From: Sideroxydans sp. | GTDB lineage: Bacteria; Pseudomonadota; Gammaproteobacteria; Burkholderiales; Gallionellaceae | Direction: 5' to 3' | Assembly: GCA_013791855.1 (NCBI GenBank) | Contig: VMTA01000047.1 | Span: 124,001-188,000 of the forward strand | DNA: 64,000 nucleotides | Shown: positions 18,715 to 28,892 of the stretch, one piece after another | Layout: every line of letters begins with the position of its first letter | Position numbering within the stretch: position 1 is the first letter of the stretch | Program-made: the position numbers and the translations under genes | Notes under the pieces: generated by a model | The model's database searches: none | Seen by the model: the letters and a program-made list of their open reading frames with translations, nothing else | Told to the model about the DNA's origin: nothing

Positions 18715-19542
18715 TCAATTCCTGAACCAGGATACCAACTTCGCCCACACGCCTCGCGGCGCAGCGTAGCCGCCCTTGATCTTTACCAGTATGACCGACA
18801 CATTGTCCCGGCCACCGTTGTCATTCGCCTGCTCGATCAACTGGCTGGCCGCCAATGTCAGATTCCCCTGCAACATCTGCAAAGTCGCGCCGATGTCTTC
18901 ATCCTCCACCATGTCGTTCAGACCATCTGAGCAGAATAGATATATATCCCCCACCGCGACGTCATACACATGGACTTCCGGCACGACATCGGCATCGATA
19001 CCGACTGCGCGCGTCACCAGATTCTTGTTTTGCGAGAGCCGCGCCAGCTCTTTGCTGATGACGCCGCTATCGATTTGTTCCTGCAGCAGGGAATGGTCAC
19101 GCGTGATCGTCTCGAAAACCTCGCCGCGCAGTCGGTACATGCGCGAATCTCCAACATGTGCCACGGCGACCCTATTATCGAAGAACAATCCTGCAACGAT
19201 GGTGGTGCCCATGCCTGCATATTGGGGCTGGCTTTGTGCCGCATTGAAGATGGACAGATTCGCCTTCTTGACGTTATCGCGCAACAGTACGACGCCCAAC
19301 TCTTCCTCACTGCCCGCCACTTTCTGCTCGGGTGTATCCGATTCCAGACGATGTCGTATCTCGCTCGCCAGCACCGATACCGCTATCCCGCTGGCGACCT
19401 CGCCTGCGTTGTAGCCACCCATGCCGTCCGCCAACACTGCCAGACCATATTCGGCATCGAATGTGATGCTGTCCTCATTATGAGAACGCACCATGCCGGG
19501 ATTGGTTTGCCCGACGATTTCCAGCGCTTGGTTCAGATTCAC
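18715..19542 (-). CDS. PP2C-family serine/threonine protein phosphatase
   Basis: 275 aa from the GTG at 19542. This start is preferred to the ATG in the track (19617) because it has a GGGGGAAC ribosome site and avoids overlap with the kinase gene. Motifs in order are GQTNPGMVRSHNEDS, LADGMGGYNAGEVAS, VAHVGDSRMYRLRG and CSDGLNDMVED, covering the metal-binding aspartates of PPM phosphatases. It would reverse phosphorylation by the adjacent CHASE2 kinase and act on the FHA partner. A kinase-phosphatase-FHA trio in one operon is the standard bacterial Hanks-type signalling set. Confidence 0.93.
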   Translation of the reverse strand: MNLNQALEIVGQTNPGMVRSHNEDSITFDAEYGLAVLADGMGGYNAGEVASGIAVSVLASEIRHRLESDTPEQKVAGSEEELGVVLLRDNVKKANLSIFNAAQSQPQYAGMGTTIVAGLFFDNRVAVAHVGDSRMYRLRGEVFETITRDHSLLQEQIDSGVISKELARLSQNKNLVTRAVGIDADVVPEVHVYDVAVGDIYLFCSDGLNDMVEDEDIGATLQMLQGNLTLAASQLIEQANDNGGRDNVSVILVKIKGGYAAPRGVWAKLVSWFRN

Positions 19543-19558
19543 TCGTTCCCCCTGTCGA

Positions 19559-22081
19559 TCACTGCAACGAGGATGCACACTGACGGATGGCATCTGCCAT
19601 CGCGGCGCCGCTCTCATAGCGCTCTTCCACTTTCTTTGCCAACGCCTTATTGAGGATGGCGACTACACATGGCGGAATATCCGCCTTGATACTCAGTATG
19701 TCTTTGGGGGGCTCATTGGCGATCCTGAACATCAATTGCGCCATGGAATCCCCTTCGAACGGGAGCTTACCACAGGCCAATTGATACAGACTCACGCCCA
19801 GCGAGAACAGATCGGAATGCCCCTCGATCTTGGCACCCGACAGTTGCTCCGGCGACATATACGACGGTGTGCCCAAGACCATCCCGGTCTTGGTCTTGGA
19901 AGAATCAGTGATACGCGCGATGCCGAAATCGGTCACTTTAACCGTATCGCTTTCGGTGTCGTACATGATGTTGGCCGGCTTGATATCCCGGTGCACCACG
20001 TTCAGACCGTGCGCATAACCCAATGCATCCGCCACGCGCGCCACGATCGACAGCACCTGCGGCAAAGGAAGCAATGCATCCGGTTTGGTGTAGGACACCA
20101 GATCCTTGCCTTTGAGGAATTCCATGGCGATATACGCCAGATCATGCTCCTCGCCCGCGTCGTACATAGTGACGATATTGGGATGGTTCAAACGTCCTGC
20201 CGTTTCAGCTTCACGGAAGAAACGCGCTTTCACATCTTCCAGTTCATCAGGCTCGAACTCCTGTGCCAGCGCCATGGTCTTGATTGCCACGACACGGCTG
20301 ATCTTGGGATCCTTGCCCAGATACACCACCCCCATCGCGCCTTTGCCCAACTCCTTCTCGATCTGGTAGCGCCCCAGCATGGGCTTGGCGATGCCCGCCT
20401 GATCCAGCTTCATCGTACTGTCGTTGCTACGCCCTGAACTGCCCCCCAGGATGATGGTCTCCGACATCGTCTTGGCCTGATTCATGCGTTGTTCCAGGTC
20501 GCGGAACTTGGGGTTGTGTTCGGACATGTACTTGAACACCGCCTCAGCCTTGTTGAACTGACGCTTGCGCTCGAAATCCAGCCCCAGGTTGTACAGCACA
20601 TCCATCAGGCTATCGTCCAACGGCACCTTGCGGAACTTGTCGAACGCCATATCCAGCTGACCCTGCCCCTGGAATGCCAGGCCCAGCATGCGATTGCTCT
20701 CGGCCGAATCGGCATCGGATTTTTCTTTACCCTTCTCGGTCACCAGGAAGCGCTTGGTAGTCAGCAGCAAGTGGCCGACCAGCAGCAGAGCTGCGGGCAA
20801 CATCAGTTGCAGCCACATCGCTTGCGTAGTCATCAAGGCAAAGTGCACGCCCAGCAATGTCATGAACAGCACCGCTGTGATCGCCGCCCCCAGTCCCGCG
20901 CCAAGACGCGGCAACAACAAGATCAGGTAAATTGAAACCGCTGCGAACGCGCCGATCTCGGCCCATAACCCCCATGACGGAATGACGAAGAAGTCCTGCT
21001 TCAGTATGCTGGAGACCGAATGCGCCAAGGTCACCACCGGAGGTGTCACTGCCGACACCGGGGTGACCTGCGACGAGCCCACCCCCGCGGCGGTAGCGCC
21101 GATCAGCACGATCTTGTCGCGGTATTTGTCTGCAGGGATCTTACCGGTCAATACATCGTAGAAGGAGTCCACCTGAAATGCCGGACGGCCATCCTGATCT
21201 GCGTAAAAATATGTGTTCATGCGCAGAGCGGGATCGGTCGCAATCTTCAGGTTACCTACGCGCACCCCCTCTCCCAGTGTCACCTGAATATCCTGCGCGC
21301 CGAGATTCAGACTTTTCGCCGCCAGCATCAGCGACAAGGAAGGGTAGAACTGGTCATAAAAACTCAACACCAGCGGCTCGGTGCGGATCGCCCCGTCCAC
21401 ATCAGGCGTGGCATTCAAATGACCTAACGCAAACGCCTGCTGACCCAACATGGGAATGGGCACCAATGCATTGAATGACGGGATAGGGAAAGCTGCCTCG
21501 GCGCCGCCCTGCACATTCATCAGACTGTTCTTCAATACATAATCGGGCAACGGCGCATCAGGATTGCCTTGCGGCTCGCCCAATTCAAAATACATGCCCA
21601 GCAGCACGTTATGGATCTGCCCCATGCTCTCAGACAGCTTCTGGTCGTTATCCAGATGCAACAAGGCTTCCTGCATCAGACCTTGCAGTTCGAGCCACTG
21701 TTCGGGGTTTGTCTCGGCAAGCTTGGTCTGTTCGAGCGCGGCCGCGATGTTCAGGATGTAATCCAGACCGGCATCGACCTGCGGCTCAAAGAACAGGGCG
21801 GTGTGGCCGACCACTTTGGGTTTGCCTTCGGCCAGCACATCCAGCAGTTTTCCCTGGATCTCGCGCGGCCACGGCCACCGTCCCAGATTGGCGATGCTCA
21901 CATCATCTATCGCGATGACGGCGACCTTGTCACTCGGTTGCCGGGCAGAAGCCAGCACGCCCCAGTCATAAGCTTTGCGCTCCAGACTCTGGATCAGATC
22001 GGTGTTGGCACTGAACAGAAAGACCAGCGCCACCACCAATGCAGTGAACCAGTCCGTCTTCCAAAACGACGTTTTTCTCAT
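19559..22081 (-). CDS. CHASE2-domain Hanks-type serine/threonine protein kinase
   Basis: 840 aa. N-terminal helix, extracytoplasmic CHASE2 domain (about 35-350; VAVIAIDDVSI, GRWPWPRE), three helices, a cytoplasmic TPR-like segment (about 450-530; YNLGLDFERKRQFNKAEAVF), and a kinase domain about 570-835. Kinase motifs: GKGAMGVVYLG, VAIKTM, VVHRDIKPANIMYD, TDFGIAR, GTPSYMSPEQLSG. All catalytic residues are present. It is the first gene of the signalling operon, and its sensor domain is of the same type as that of the adenylate cyclase downstream. Both outputs may therefore follow a common extracytoplasmic cue. Confidence 0.93.
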   Translation of the reverse strand: MRKTSFWKTDWFTALVVALVFLFSANTDLIQSLERKAYDWGVLASARQPSDKVAVIAIDDVSIANLGRWPWPREIQGKLLDVLAEGKPKVVGHTALFFEPQVDAGLDYILNIAAALEQTKLAETNPEQWLELQGLMQEALLHLDNDQKLSESMGQIHNVLLGMYFELGEPQGNPDAPLPDYVLKNSLMNVQGGAEAAFPIPSFNALVPIPMLGQQAFALGHLNATPDVDGAIRTEPLVLSFYDQFYPSLSLMLAAKSLNLGAQDIQVTLGEGVRVGNLKIATDPALRMNTYFYADQDGRPAFQVDSFYDVLTGKIPADKYRDKIVLIGATAAGVGSSQVTPVSAVTPPVVTLAHSVSSILKQDFFVIPSWGLWAEIGAFAAVSIYLILLLPRLGAGLGAAITAVLFMTLLGVHFALMTTQAMWLQLMLPAALLLVGHLLLTTKRFLVTEKGKEKSDADSAESNRMLGLAFQGQGQLDMAFDKFRKVPLDDSLMDVLYNLGLDFERKRQFNKAEAVFKYMSEHNPKFRDLEQRMNQAKTMSETIILGGSSGRSNDSTMKLDQAGIAKPMLGRYQIEKELGKGAMGVVYLGKDPKISRVVAIKTMALAQEFEPDELEDVKARFFREAETAGRLNHPNIVTMYDAGEEHDLAYIAMEFLKGKDLVSYTKPDALLPLPQVLSIVARVADALGYAHGLNVVHRDIKPANIMYDTESDTVKVTDFGIARITDSSKTKTGMVLGTPSYMSPEQLSGAKIEGHSDLFSLGVSLYQLACGKLPFEGDSMAQLMFRIANEPPKDILSIKADIPPCVVAILNKALAKKVEERYESGAAMADAIRQCASSLQ

Positions 22082-22183
22082 GTTTGCCCTGAGCTTTTAT
22101 TCAACTTTTGTGAACTTGCCGGGCAGATACTAAAACAAATTTGAATGTCAATCCATACCTGATTGATTTATCAGCGCTTTGCC

Positions 22184-22612
22184 TCAGCGAACGACCGTCA
22201 CAGGGAGCGTTGAAGTTTCCAGCACTTGGGCCGCTACCGAACCAAGCAGACGCTTGCCCAATCCCCCCTCGCCACGTGCCCCGATCACAATGTGCGATAC
22301 CCCATGCTCGGTCGCGAACTGTGCGATCGCTTCAGCCGGATGGCCGGCACTCAGGTGATACTGATAAGCGATCCCGCTTTCGTCCAGCATCTGACGCGCC
22401 GATTGCAACGCAGTCATGCCTTGTTCGCGCTGATAGTCGTCTATGGTCTGCGCATCGATCAACAATTTGACGTTGCCCTGCGCCACACTGCGTTGCACGT
22501 TGAGCAACACCAGCTGGGGCGGCACCTTCAACAAGTCTGTCAGATTCAAGGCATGCTGCAGCGCATGCAGGGAATGCTCGGAGCCATCCACCGGAACCAG
22601 TATCTTCATCAT
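22184..22612 (-). CDS. Universal stress protein (UspA family)
   Basis: 142 aa, a single Usp domain. The start KILVPVDGSEHS and the ATP-binding motif GARGEGGLGKRLLGSVA (G-x2-G-x9-G-S) mark the ATP-binding subgroup. It is cytoplasmic; its role is stress adaptation in general and is not more closely defined here. The start codon overlaps the stop of the TerC gene (ATGA), so it is translationally coupled as the last gene of sucC-sucD-terC-uspA. About 100 bases without recognisable features separate it from the kinase gene. Confidence 0.9.
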   Translation of the reverse strand: MMKILVPVDGSEHSLHALQHALNLTDLLKVPPQLVLLNVQRSVAQGNVKLLIDAQTIDDYQREQGMTALQSARQMLDESGIAYQYHLSAGHPAEAIAQFATEHGVSHIVIGARGEGGLGKRLLGSVAAQVLETSTLPVTVVR

Positions 22613-23361
22613 GCTTCCCCCTCCTGCGTTATCCGTTTTGCCGGCACTTCGCCATCGGCCAGGTCACGCACGGCTGCCACCGCCTCCTTGCGCGTAGCCA
22701 ACCACTTGCCCACGCCCAACACCAGCAGCGCACACACGGCAGGCACTATCCAATGCAAAGCATGTTGCGCCTCGATCAATGGCTTGAACAACGCCTCGCC
22801 CAGCAACATCTCGCCCGCCACATAACCGAGCAATGCACCGCCCGCGTAGATGATCACCGGATAGCGGTCGATCAGCTTGAGCACCAACTGGCTGCTCCAG
22901 GCGATCATCGGGATGCTGACCAGCAAGCCGAACACCAGCAGCCACACATTGTCTTTGGCTACCGCTGCCACCCCCAGCACGTTATCGAGACTCATCACGA
23001 AGTCGGCAACGATGATGGTCTTCACCGCCCCCCACAGGTGCGCCTCGGCCTTGATACCGCCATCACCGTGTGCCTCTTCCTCCGGCAGGAGCAGCTTGAT
23101 GCCGATCCACAGCAACAGCACTGCGCCAATCAGCTTCAAATAAGGCAAGGAAAGCAATCCGACCGCGAAGAAAGTCAGCACGATACGCAGGCCAATGGCG
23201 CCGCCCACCCCATAAAGTATGCCTTTCCTGCGTTGCGCCGCCGGCAGGTTGCGGCAGGCCAGCGCGATCACCACTGCATTGTCACCAGACAGTAACAGGT
23301 CGATCAGGATGATCTTGAACACGTCCGCCCAGAACTGGGGGGTTTGCATCATTTCCAGCAT
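22609..23361 (-). CDS. TerC-family integral membrane protein (putative metal exporter)
   Basis: 250 aa with about seven membrane helices. Conserved acidic membrane motifs LLSGDNAVVIALA and FVMSLDNVLGVAAVA are those of the TerC/Alx family, members of which are known to export Mn2+ or bind metals. An acidic, His-containing loop (LPEEEAHGDGG) lies between helices. The gene starts one base after the sucD stop and overlaps uspA, hence shares the sucCD transcript. The substrate cannot be told from sequence; Mn or another divalent metal is the family-based guess. Confidence 0.9.
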   Translation of the reverse strand: MLEMMQTPQFWADVFKIILIDLLLSGDNAVVIALACRNLPAAQRRKGILYGVGGAIGLRIVLTFFAVGLLSLPYLKLIGAVLLLWIGIKLLLPEEEAHGDGGIKAEAHLWGAVKTIIVADFVMSLDNVLGVAAVAKDNVWLLVFGLLVSIPMIAWSSQLVLKLIDRYPVIIYAGGALLGYVAGEMLLGEALFKPLIEAQHALHWIVPAVCALLVLGVGKWLATRKEAVAAVRDLADGEVPAKRITQEGEA

Positions 23362-23362
23362 G

Positions 23363-24240
23363 TCATCCCTTTAGTATTCTTTTCATCGTACGGCCCATCT
23401 CGGCTGGATTACGTGTGATATGGATCCCACTCGCCTCCATCACCGCCAGCTTGTCTTCCGCACCGCCCTGTCCGCCAGAGATGATGGCACCGGCATGACC
23501 CATGCGTTTACCCGGCGGTGCAGTGATACCTGCGATAAAACCAACCACAGGCTTACTCATATTGTCCTTGATCCAGCGCGCGCATTCTTCCTCGTCGCTG
23601 CCGCCGATCTCGCCCACCATGACCACCGCGTCCGTCTCGGGATCGTCATTGAACATCCGCAACACATCGATATGCTTCAGACCGTTGATTGGATCGCCAC
23701 CGATGCCCACGCACGAAGACTGCCCATAACCCAGTGCGGTCAGTTGCCCGACCGCTTCGTAGGTCAACGTACCAGAACGCGACACCACACCTATACGACC
23801 CTTCTTGTGGATGTGCCCCGGCATGATGCCGATCTTGATTTCGTCCGGCGTGATCAGACCGGGACAGTTCGGCCCGATCAGCAAGGTCTTCTTGCCCTGC
23901 ATCTTGTAGCGGGTCTTGATCATGTCGTGCACCGGAATGCCTTCAGTGATACAGATCACCAGATCCAATTCCGCCTCGACCGCCTCGTCGATAGCCGCCG
24001 CCGCACCCGCAGGGGGCACATAGATCACCGACACCGTCGCGCCGGTCGCCTGCTTTGCATCACGCACCGATGCGTACACGGGTATCCCCTCGAACTCCTC
24101 ACCCGCTTTTTTCGGATTCACGCCCGCAACAAAACAGTTCGCCCCGTTCGCATAAGCCTTGCATTGCTGCGTATGGAATTGGCCTACCTTACCGGTCATG
24201 CCCTGTGTGATGACTCGGGTATCTTTATTGATGAGGATGC

Positions 24241-24244
<4 letters not shown>
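23363..24244 (-). CDS. sucD: Succinyl-CoA synthetase alpha subunit
   Basis: 293 aa (E. coli SucD 289 aa). CoA-binding Rossmann fold at the start ([20 protein letters not shown]), [13 protein letters not shown], and the phosphorylated active-site His in [14 protein letters not shown]. With SucC it converts succinyl-CoA to succinate with nucleoside triphosphate formation in the TCA cycle. Start and sucC stop overlap as ATGA. Confidence 0.98.
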
Positions 24245-25410
<1,166 letters not shown>

Positions 25411-25478
25411 AAAGCCCCCTGATGAGACGAGTCTGCAATTTACCAGAGCGGGACCGCCCCTGTCGTTATGATCACTAT

Positions 25479-25509
25479 AAAAAAGGCTGCCGGATCGCTC
25501 CGGCAGCCT
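25479..25509 (-). terminator. Rho-independent terminator of the porin-cytochrome operon
   Basis: Minus-strand stem GGCTGCCGG-AGCGAT-CCGGCAGCC followed by TTTTTTAT: nine GC-rich pairs and six T. It lies about 24 bases beyond the stop of the beta-barrel gene and before sucC, closing the cytochrome operon. Confidence 0.93.
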
Positions 25510-25532
25510 CTTGTGCAAAATTTCTACAGAGT

Positions 25533-27665
25533 TTAGAAGTCCCAGCGCAAACCAGCCGAGCCGAAGACGCGCAAGATCTTGGTTGTCACTTGAGCACCTT
25601 CGCTCTTGGTGCTTTCAAAGCCCAAGTCAGCATCGAAAGTAAGCTGTTCCTTCAAACGATATGAACCGCGTACCGTCGGTGAGAAACGTGTCGTGACGGC
25701 ATTGAACTGATCGGTCTGCTTGTACAACTGTACCGAACTATCCAAACCCCAGCCATATTGCATATCCATGTGGTTGTACACGAAGAACGAGTTTCCTTTG
25801 ACGGTGCTGCTGGTGTTCAAGGTGGCGCTGAACGACCAGATATCACCCGCCTTGTACAGGCCAGTACCGATCAATTGACCAGTCACACTCTTCTCCGTAC
25901 CGCGACTTGGATTCGCCGCCAGATAACCTTGGATGCTATTCAGCACGCCGCTTGCGGCCGTACTCGTAGTATTGGAGAGCCGCACATCACCGCCGACTTG
26001 CCATTTTGAACTCAATGGCTTGGTGATACCGACTTGCCCCATATTAGTGGTGGCCGTACGTTCCAAAGCAAGATCGCGCACCGCACTGGCAGACAACGCC
26101 TGTTGCAACACGCTGATCGAAGATGTCGTTGCACCATACAAAGCATTGCGTATGCTCAACGAAGGTGTTTTGCGATGATCCAGCATGAAGTTCCAGGAAG
26201 CATCGAATGCATTCATGGTGCCCATCACTTGGGCCGCGTTCAACGCCTTGAAATTGACGTCGTAATCCACCAAGGCAAAGAGTGATTTCTTGTCCTCGTA
26301 ATAGCGCCATTCGCCACCGATCGCGCGACGATCCAGCACCCCATCCACCGACTGATTGATGCCATAGCCGGTGAATGCCCCACTATCCACACTGGCACCG
26401 AAGAATGAAGGCGAGGTGCTATCACTGTAGTCGGCTAGTCTTCCGACCACACCGTTCACCCGTATATCTGCCGCATCGCCATACGAACCGGACAAGCCAT
26501 CGAAACGCCCCAGTACGCCGGCACCATTGGACGACTGACGTCCCACACGCAGCAGGTAATCCTGTTTGCGCCCTTTGATCTCACCATACAGGGAACTGAT
26601 GCGATTTTGGCTGGACTTGTTGGCCAGGAAATTCTGCGTGTTGTTGCCGCGGAACACCAAACGGCCGTCCAAATCATCGCTGGTATAGCGAGCGGACACA
26701 TCCTCTGTCGTAATCAACATGGACTGATCGGTCATCGTCACAGATTGAGTCTCTGGAGCAGCGTTGAATGTTGTCGTCGAATCGATCTTGCTGGACCCGA
26801 AATAATAATGCCCGGAGATGCTGCCAAAGGTGGTCCATCGCGCCGCACGTTTCTGCTCTGTTGCCTCAACGATGCCGGGCCCGCTCTTGGTTCCAGACAA
26901 TCCAGCCAGACGCTGCATCACGCGCGGCACACCTTCGCCCTTGGGATACAGGTTCAGATACAGGTCGTATTCTGTCTTGGCTTTATCATATTGCCCTGCA
27001 CGTTCACGTGCCACACCCACCCATTCCTGGGCATCTTCCGTGTAATCGTTGGGCGGCAACATCAGCAGCTTGTTCAACACGCCAACCGCCTCTTCGTTCT
27101 TCTTCGCTGACAGAGCGGCACGTGCCTGCTGCATCAGATCGAAAGCCTGCTTGTTGTTCTCGGCAAGGTTTGCATCACCCGGCGTTGCGCGAACGGCACT
27201 CACTGCAGGCAAATAGGGCAATGCCACTTCGCCGCTTGAACGATCTGGGCGAATAGTGATCAGGATGCTGCGCTGATCCTTACCGGCAGAGACGCTGAAT
27301 TGCGCTTCTCGGGAAAACTCCACGACCAGCTTGGGCTTGGTCGCTGTATCGCGCGATGTGACCGTAAAAGATGGAATCAGGCTGGAAGGCGGTGAATTAC
27401 GCGTCTCGTTGTCCACCCATTTCTCGTCGACGGCAACGCCTGACACTCGCTCAAAATAGATATCCAGCGTCTTGCCATTGTTCGCTGGAAAATGGCGCAC
27501 ATAACGTACGGGCGAGGTCGTGCGAATGGTCGCAACGATGCCGTCGGTCTGATACTCCAGTGTCACATCATCAAGAGGCTGCGAATTTGCAACGACTGGC
27601 ATGATTGCCAAAATCGCCGCCCCCAAACAGAATCTAATCGATTTGCTTACTTCAAGGCTTTTCAT
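25533..27665 (-). CDS. Outer-membrane beta-barrel protein with AMIN-like and TPR regions, of a porin-cytochrome locus
   Basis: 710 aa from the ATG at 27665, chosen for its GAGGAGAG ribosome site and the signal peptide ([17 protein letters not shown]). The mature protein starts with an AMIN-like beta domain (about 30-145), then TPR-type helices (about 175-265; [21 protein letters not shown]), then about 440 residues of alternating amphipathic strands ending in a C-terminal Phe (GLRWDF), the mark of outer-membrane barrels. Last gene of the operon with two multiheme cytochromes, so it probably forms the sheath through which a cytochrome passes electrons, as in porin-cytochrome complexes. It does not resemble MtrB/MtoB or PioB to me. 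I recall a PCC3 type described in Gallionellaceae with such gene content; identity with it is inference. Confidence 0.75.
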   Translation of the reverse strand: MKSLEVSKSIRFCLGAAILAIMPVVANSQPLDDVTLEYQTDGIVATIRTTSPVRYVRHFPANNGKTLDIYFERVSGVAVDEKWVDNETRNSPPSSLIPSFTVTSRDTATKPKLVVEFSREAQFSVSAGKDQRSILITIRPDRSSGEVALPYLPAVSAVRATPGDANLAENNKQAFDLMQQARAALSAKKNEEAVGVLNKLLMLPPNDYTEDAQEWVGVARERAGQYDKAKTEYDLYLNLYPKGEGVPRVMQRLAGLSGTKSGPGIVEATEQKRAARWTTFGSISGHYYFGSSKIDSTTTFNAAPETQSVTMTDQSMLITTEDVSARYTSDDLDGRLVFRGNNTQNFLANKSSQNRISSLYGEIKGRKQDYLLRVGRQSSNGAGVLGRFDGLSGSYGDAADIRVNGVVGRLADYSDSTSPSFFGASVDSGAFTGYGINQSVDGVLDRRAIGGEWRYYEDKKSLFALVDYDVNFKALNAAQVMGTMNAFDASWNFMLDHRKTPSLSIRNALYGATTSSISVLQQALSASAVRDLALERTATTNMGQVGITKPLSSKWQVGGDVRLSNTTSTAASGVLNSIQGYLAANPSRGTEKSVTGQLIGTGLYKAGDIWSFSATLNTSSTVKGNSFFVYNHMDMQYGWGLDSSVQLYKQTDQFNAVTTRFSPTVRGSYRLKEQLTFDADLGFESTKSEGAQVTTKILRVFGSAGLRWDF

Positions 27666-27724
27666 GCCTCTCTCCTCATTGTCATTCTTATTCATTGTCA
27701 TTGCAGTGCAATAGAAGTATAGGC

Positions 27725-27749
27725 TTGGCCCAGCTTGATGCTGGGCCAA
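27725..27749. other. Perfect hairpin between cytochrome and barrel genes
   Basis: TTGGCCCAGC-N5-GCTGGGCCAA, ten perfect pairs, lies nine bases after the stop of the 12-heme cytochrome gene. On the minus strand no T-run follows. It could stabilise the upstream cytochrome message or attenuate expression of the barrel gene, giving unequal amounts of the two proteins. Confidence 0.7.
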
Positions 27750-27758
27750 TACGCCCCA

Positions 27759-28814
27759 TCAATCCCAAGTAACGTAGGATGTACCCCTATTCCCAAGCGG
27801 CTTATGACAACCAGATTTAGAACAGTCATCGCCTGGATTCATCCCTTCATGACCGATCGATTTCGTATCTTGCCCCCAAGCCGCGTACGGGTTGTTCTTC
27901 AAATGACAGGTCGTACAAGCTGAGTTAGATACATACACGTGCATGGAAGCTCCGCGCAGCACCGAGCCGCCAACATGACAACTTGAGCATGATGTCCCTG
28001 CATTCTCAGGGATGTGGTTGGTCGGTTTTGCACCTAAAGCTGGCAGCCACGCGGTGGTGGAGGTGTGGCACTGATTACATTCGGTTGGCCAACCAGCGAA
28101 ACTCGTGTGGCCAGCTTTCGCACCAATAGCCAATGTGCCATTGTGGCAGCTTGAGCACGCCGCAGCAGAAGTATGCTTATAACGGTTCGGATACCAGCCA
28201 ATATAGTTATGGCATGAATCGCATGCCAGCTGCCCCTTCAAAGCAGCCGGACCATGTCCCACTGGTTTCAAGTTAGCTGCACTGACTGTCGCTGCATTGG
28301 TATGGCAAGTCGAACATACGCCCGGACTCAGATTGTGATTCCAGCTGGCAGGCGTCCAAGCAAAGGTCCGGTGGCAACTATCGCAGGATTCTGTCGCTTT
28401 CTTGCCCGTTCCGTGACTAGCTGCTTTGCCTTCAGCCTGCCGCCCGTTATGACAGGTTCTGCACTGACCGACCACTGCAGAGCCGTGGTTGTAACGAACC
28501 CCCAACCAGGTCGCTGTATTGAAGTGACAGGATTCGCACGGCGCATCGGTCACGATGTGTCTGTCATTCTTGGGGGTGGCGACTACGCGCTTGCCGACTG
28601 CATGACAGCCATCACAGGCACGCGGCGTGCCTTTGAACACACCGCCGACGTGACACGTCTCACATGCTGCCGCAGCATGACCGCCTGAAAGCGGGAAGCC
28701 GGTTGTCATGTGATTGAAATCACGCCCGATCTGCTCCGCAGCGCTTGCAGACAGCGTCATCACTGCCAGCAAGACGGCCAACACAGCACCGAAAATCCCT
28801 GTTTTTCTCTCCAT
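27759..28814 (-). CDS. Periplasmic/exported multiheme cytochrome c (11 CxxCH + 1 CX4CH)
   Basis: 351 aa with an N-terminal signal peptide (AVLAVLLAVMTLSASA/A). I count eleven CxxCH motifs (CETCH, CDGCH, CESCH, CRTCH, CDSCH, CSTCH, CDSCH, CSSCH, CNQCH, CSSCH, CTTCH) and a final CSKSGCH, a CX4CH variant known from some c3-type and other multiheme cytochromes. Histidine-rich spacing (for example RYNHGS, SWNHNL, RYKHTS) supplies distal ligands for bis-His hemes. It would carry electrons across or at the outer membrane together with the barrel protein. A GAGGAGG ribosome site precedes it. Location (periplasmic or in the barrel) cannot be decided from the sequence. Confidence 0.93.
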   Translation of the reverse strand: MERKTGIFGAVLAVLLAVMTLSASAAEQIGRDFNHMTTGFPLSGGHAAAACETCHVGGVFKGTPRACDGCHAVGKRVVATPKNDRHIVTDAPCESCHFNTATWLGVRYNHGSAVVGQCRTCHNGRQAEGKAASHGTGKKATESCDSCHRTFAWTPASWNHNLSPGVCSTCHTNAATVSAANLKPVGHGPAALKGQLACDSCHNYIGWYPNRYKHTSAAACSSCHNGTLAIGAKAGHTSFAGWPTECNQCHTSTTAWLPALGAKPTNHIPENAGTSCSSCHVGGSVLRGASMHVYVSNSACTTCHLKNNPYAAWGQDTKSIGHEGMNPGDDCSKSGCHKPLGNRGTSYVTWD

Positions 28815-28892
28815 GACAACCTCCTCGATAGTTCACTGACTAATTGTTTAGTCTGCCCCGACTGCTGTCGAATGCAAACTTGACTTTTTCCG

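Noticed and set aside
18715-19617. 300-aa start of the PP2C gene
   Set aside because: This start overlaps the end of the kinase gene and has no ribosome site; the GTG at 19542 has one and matches the family start.
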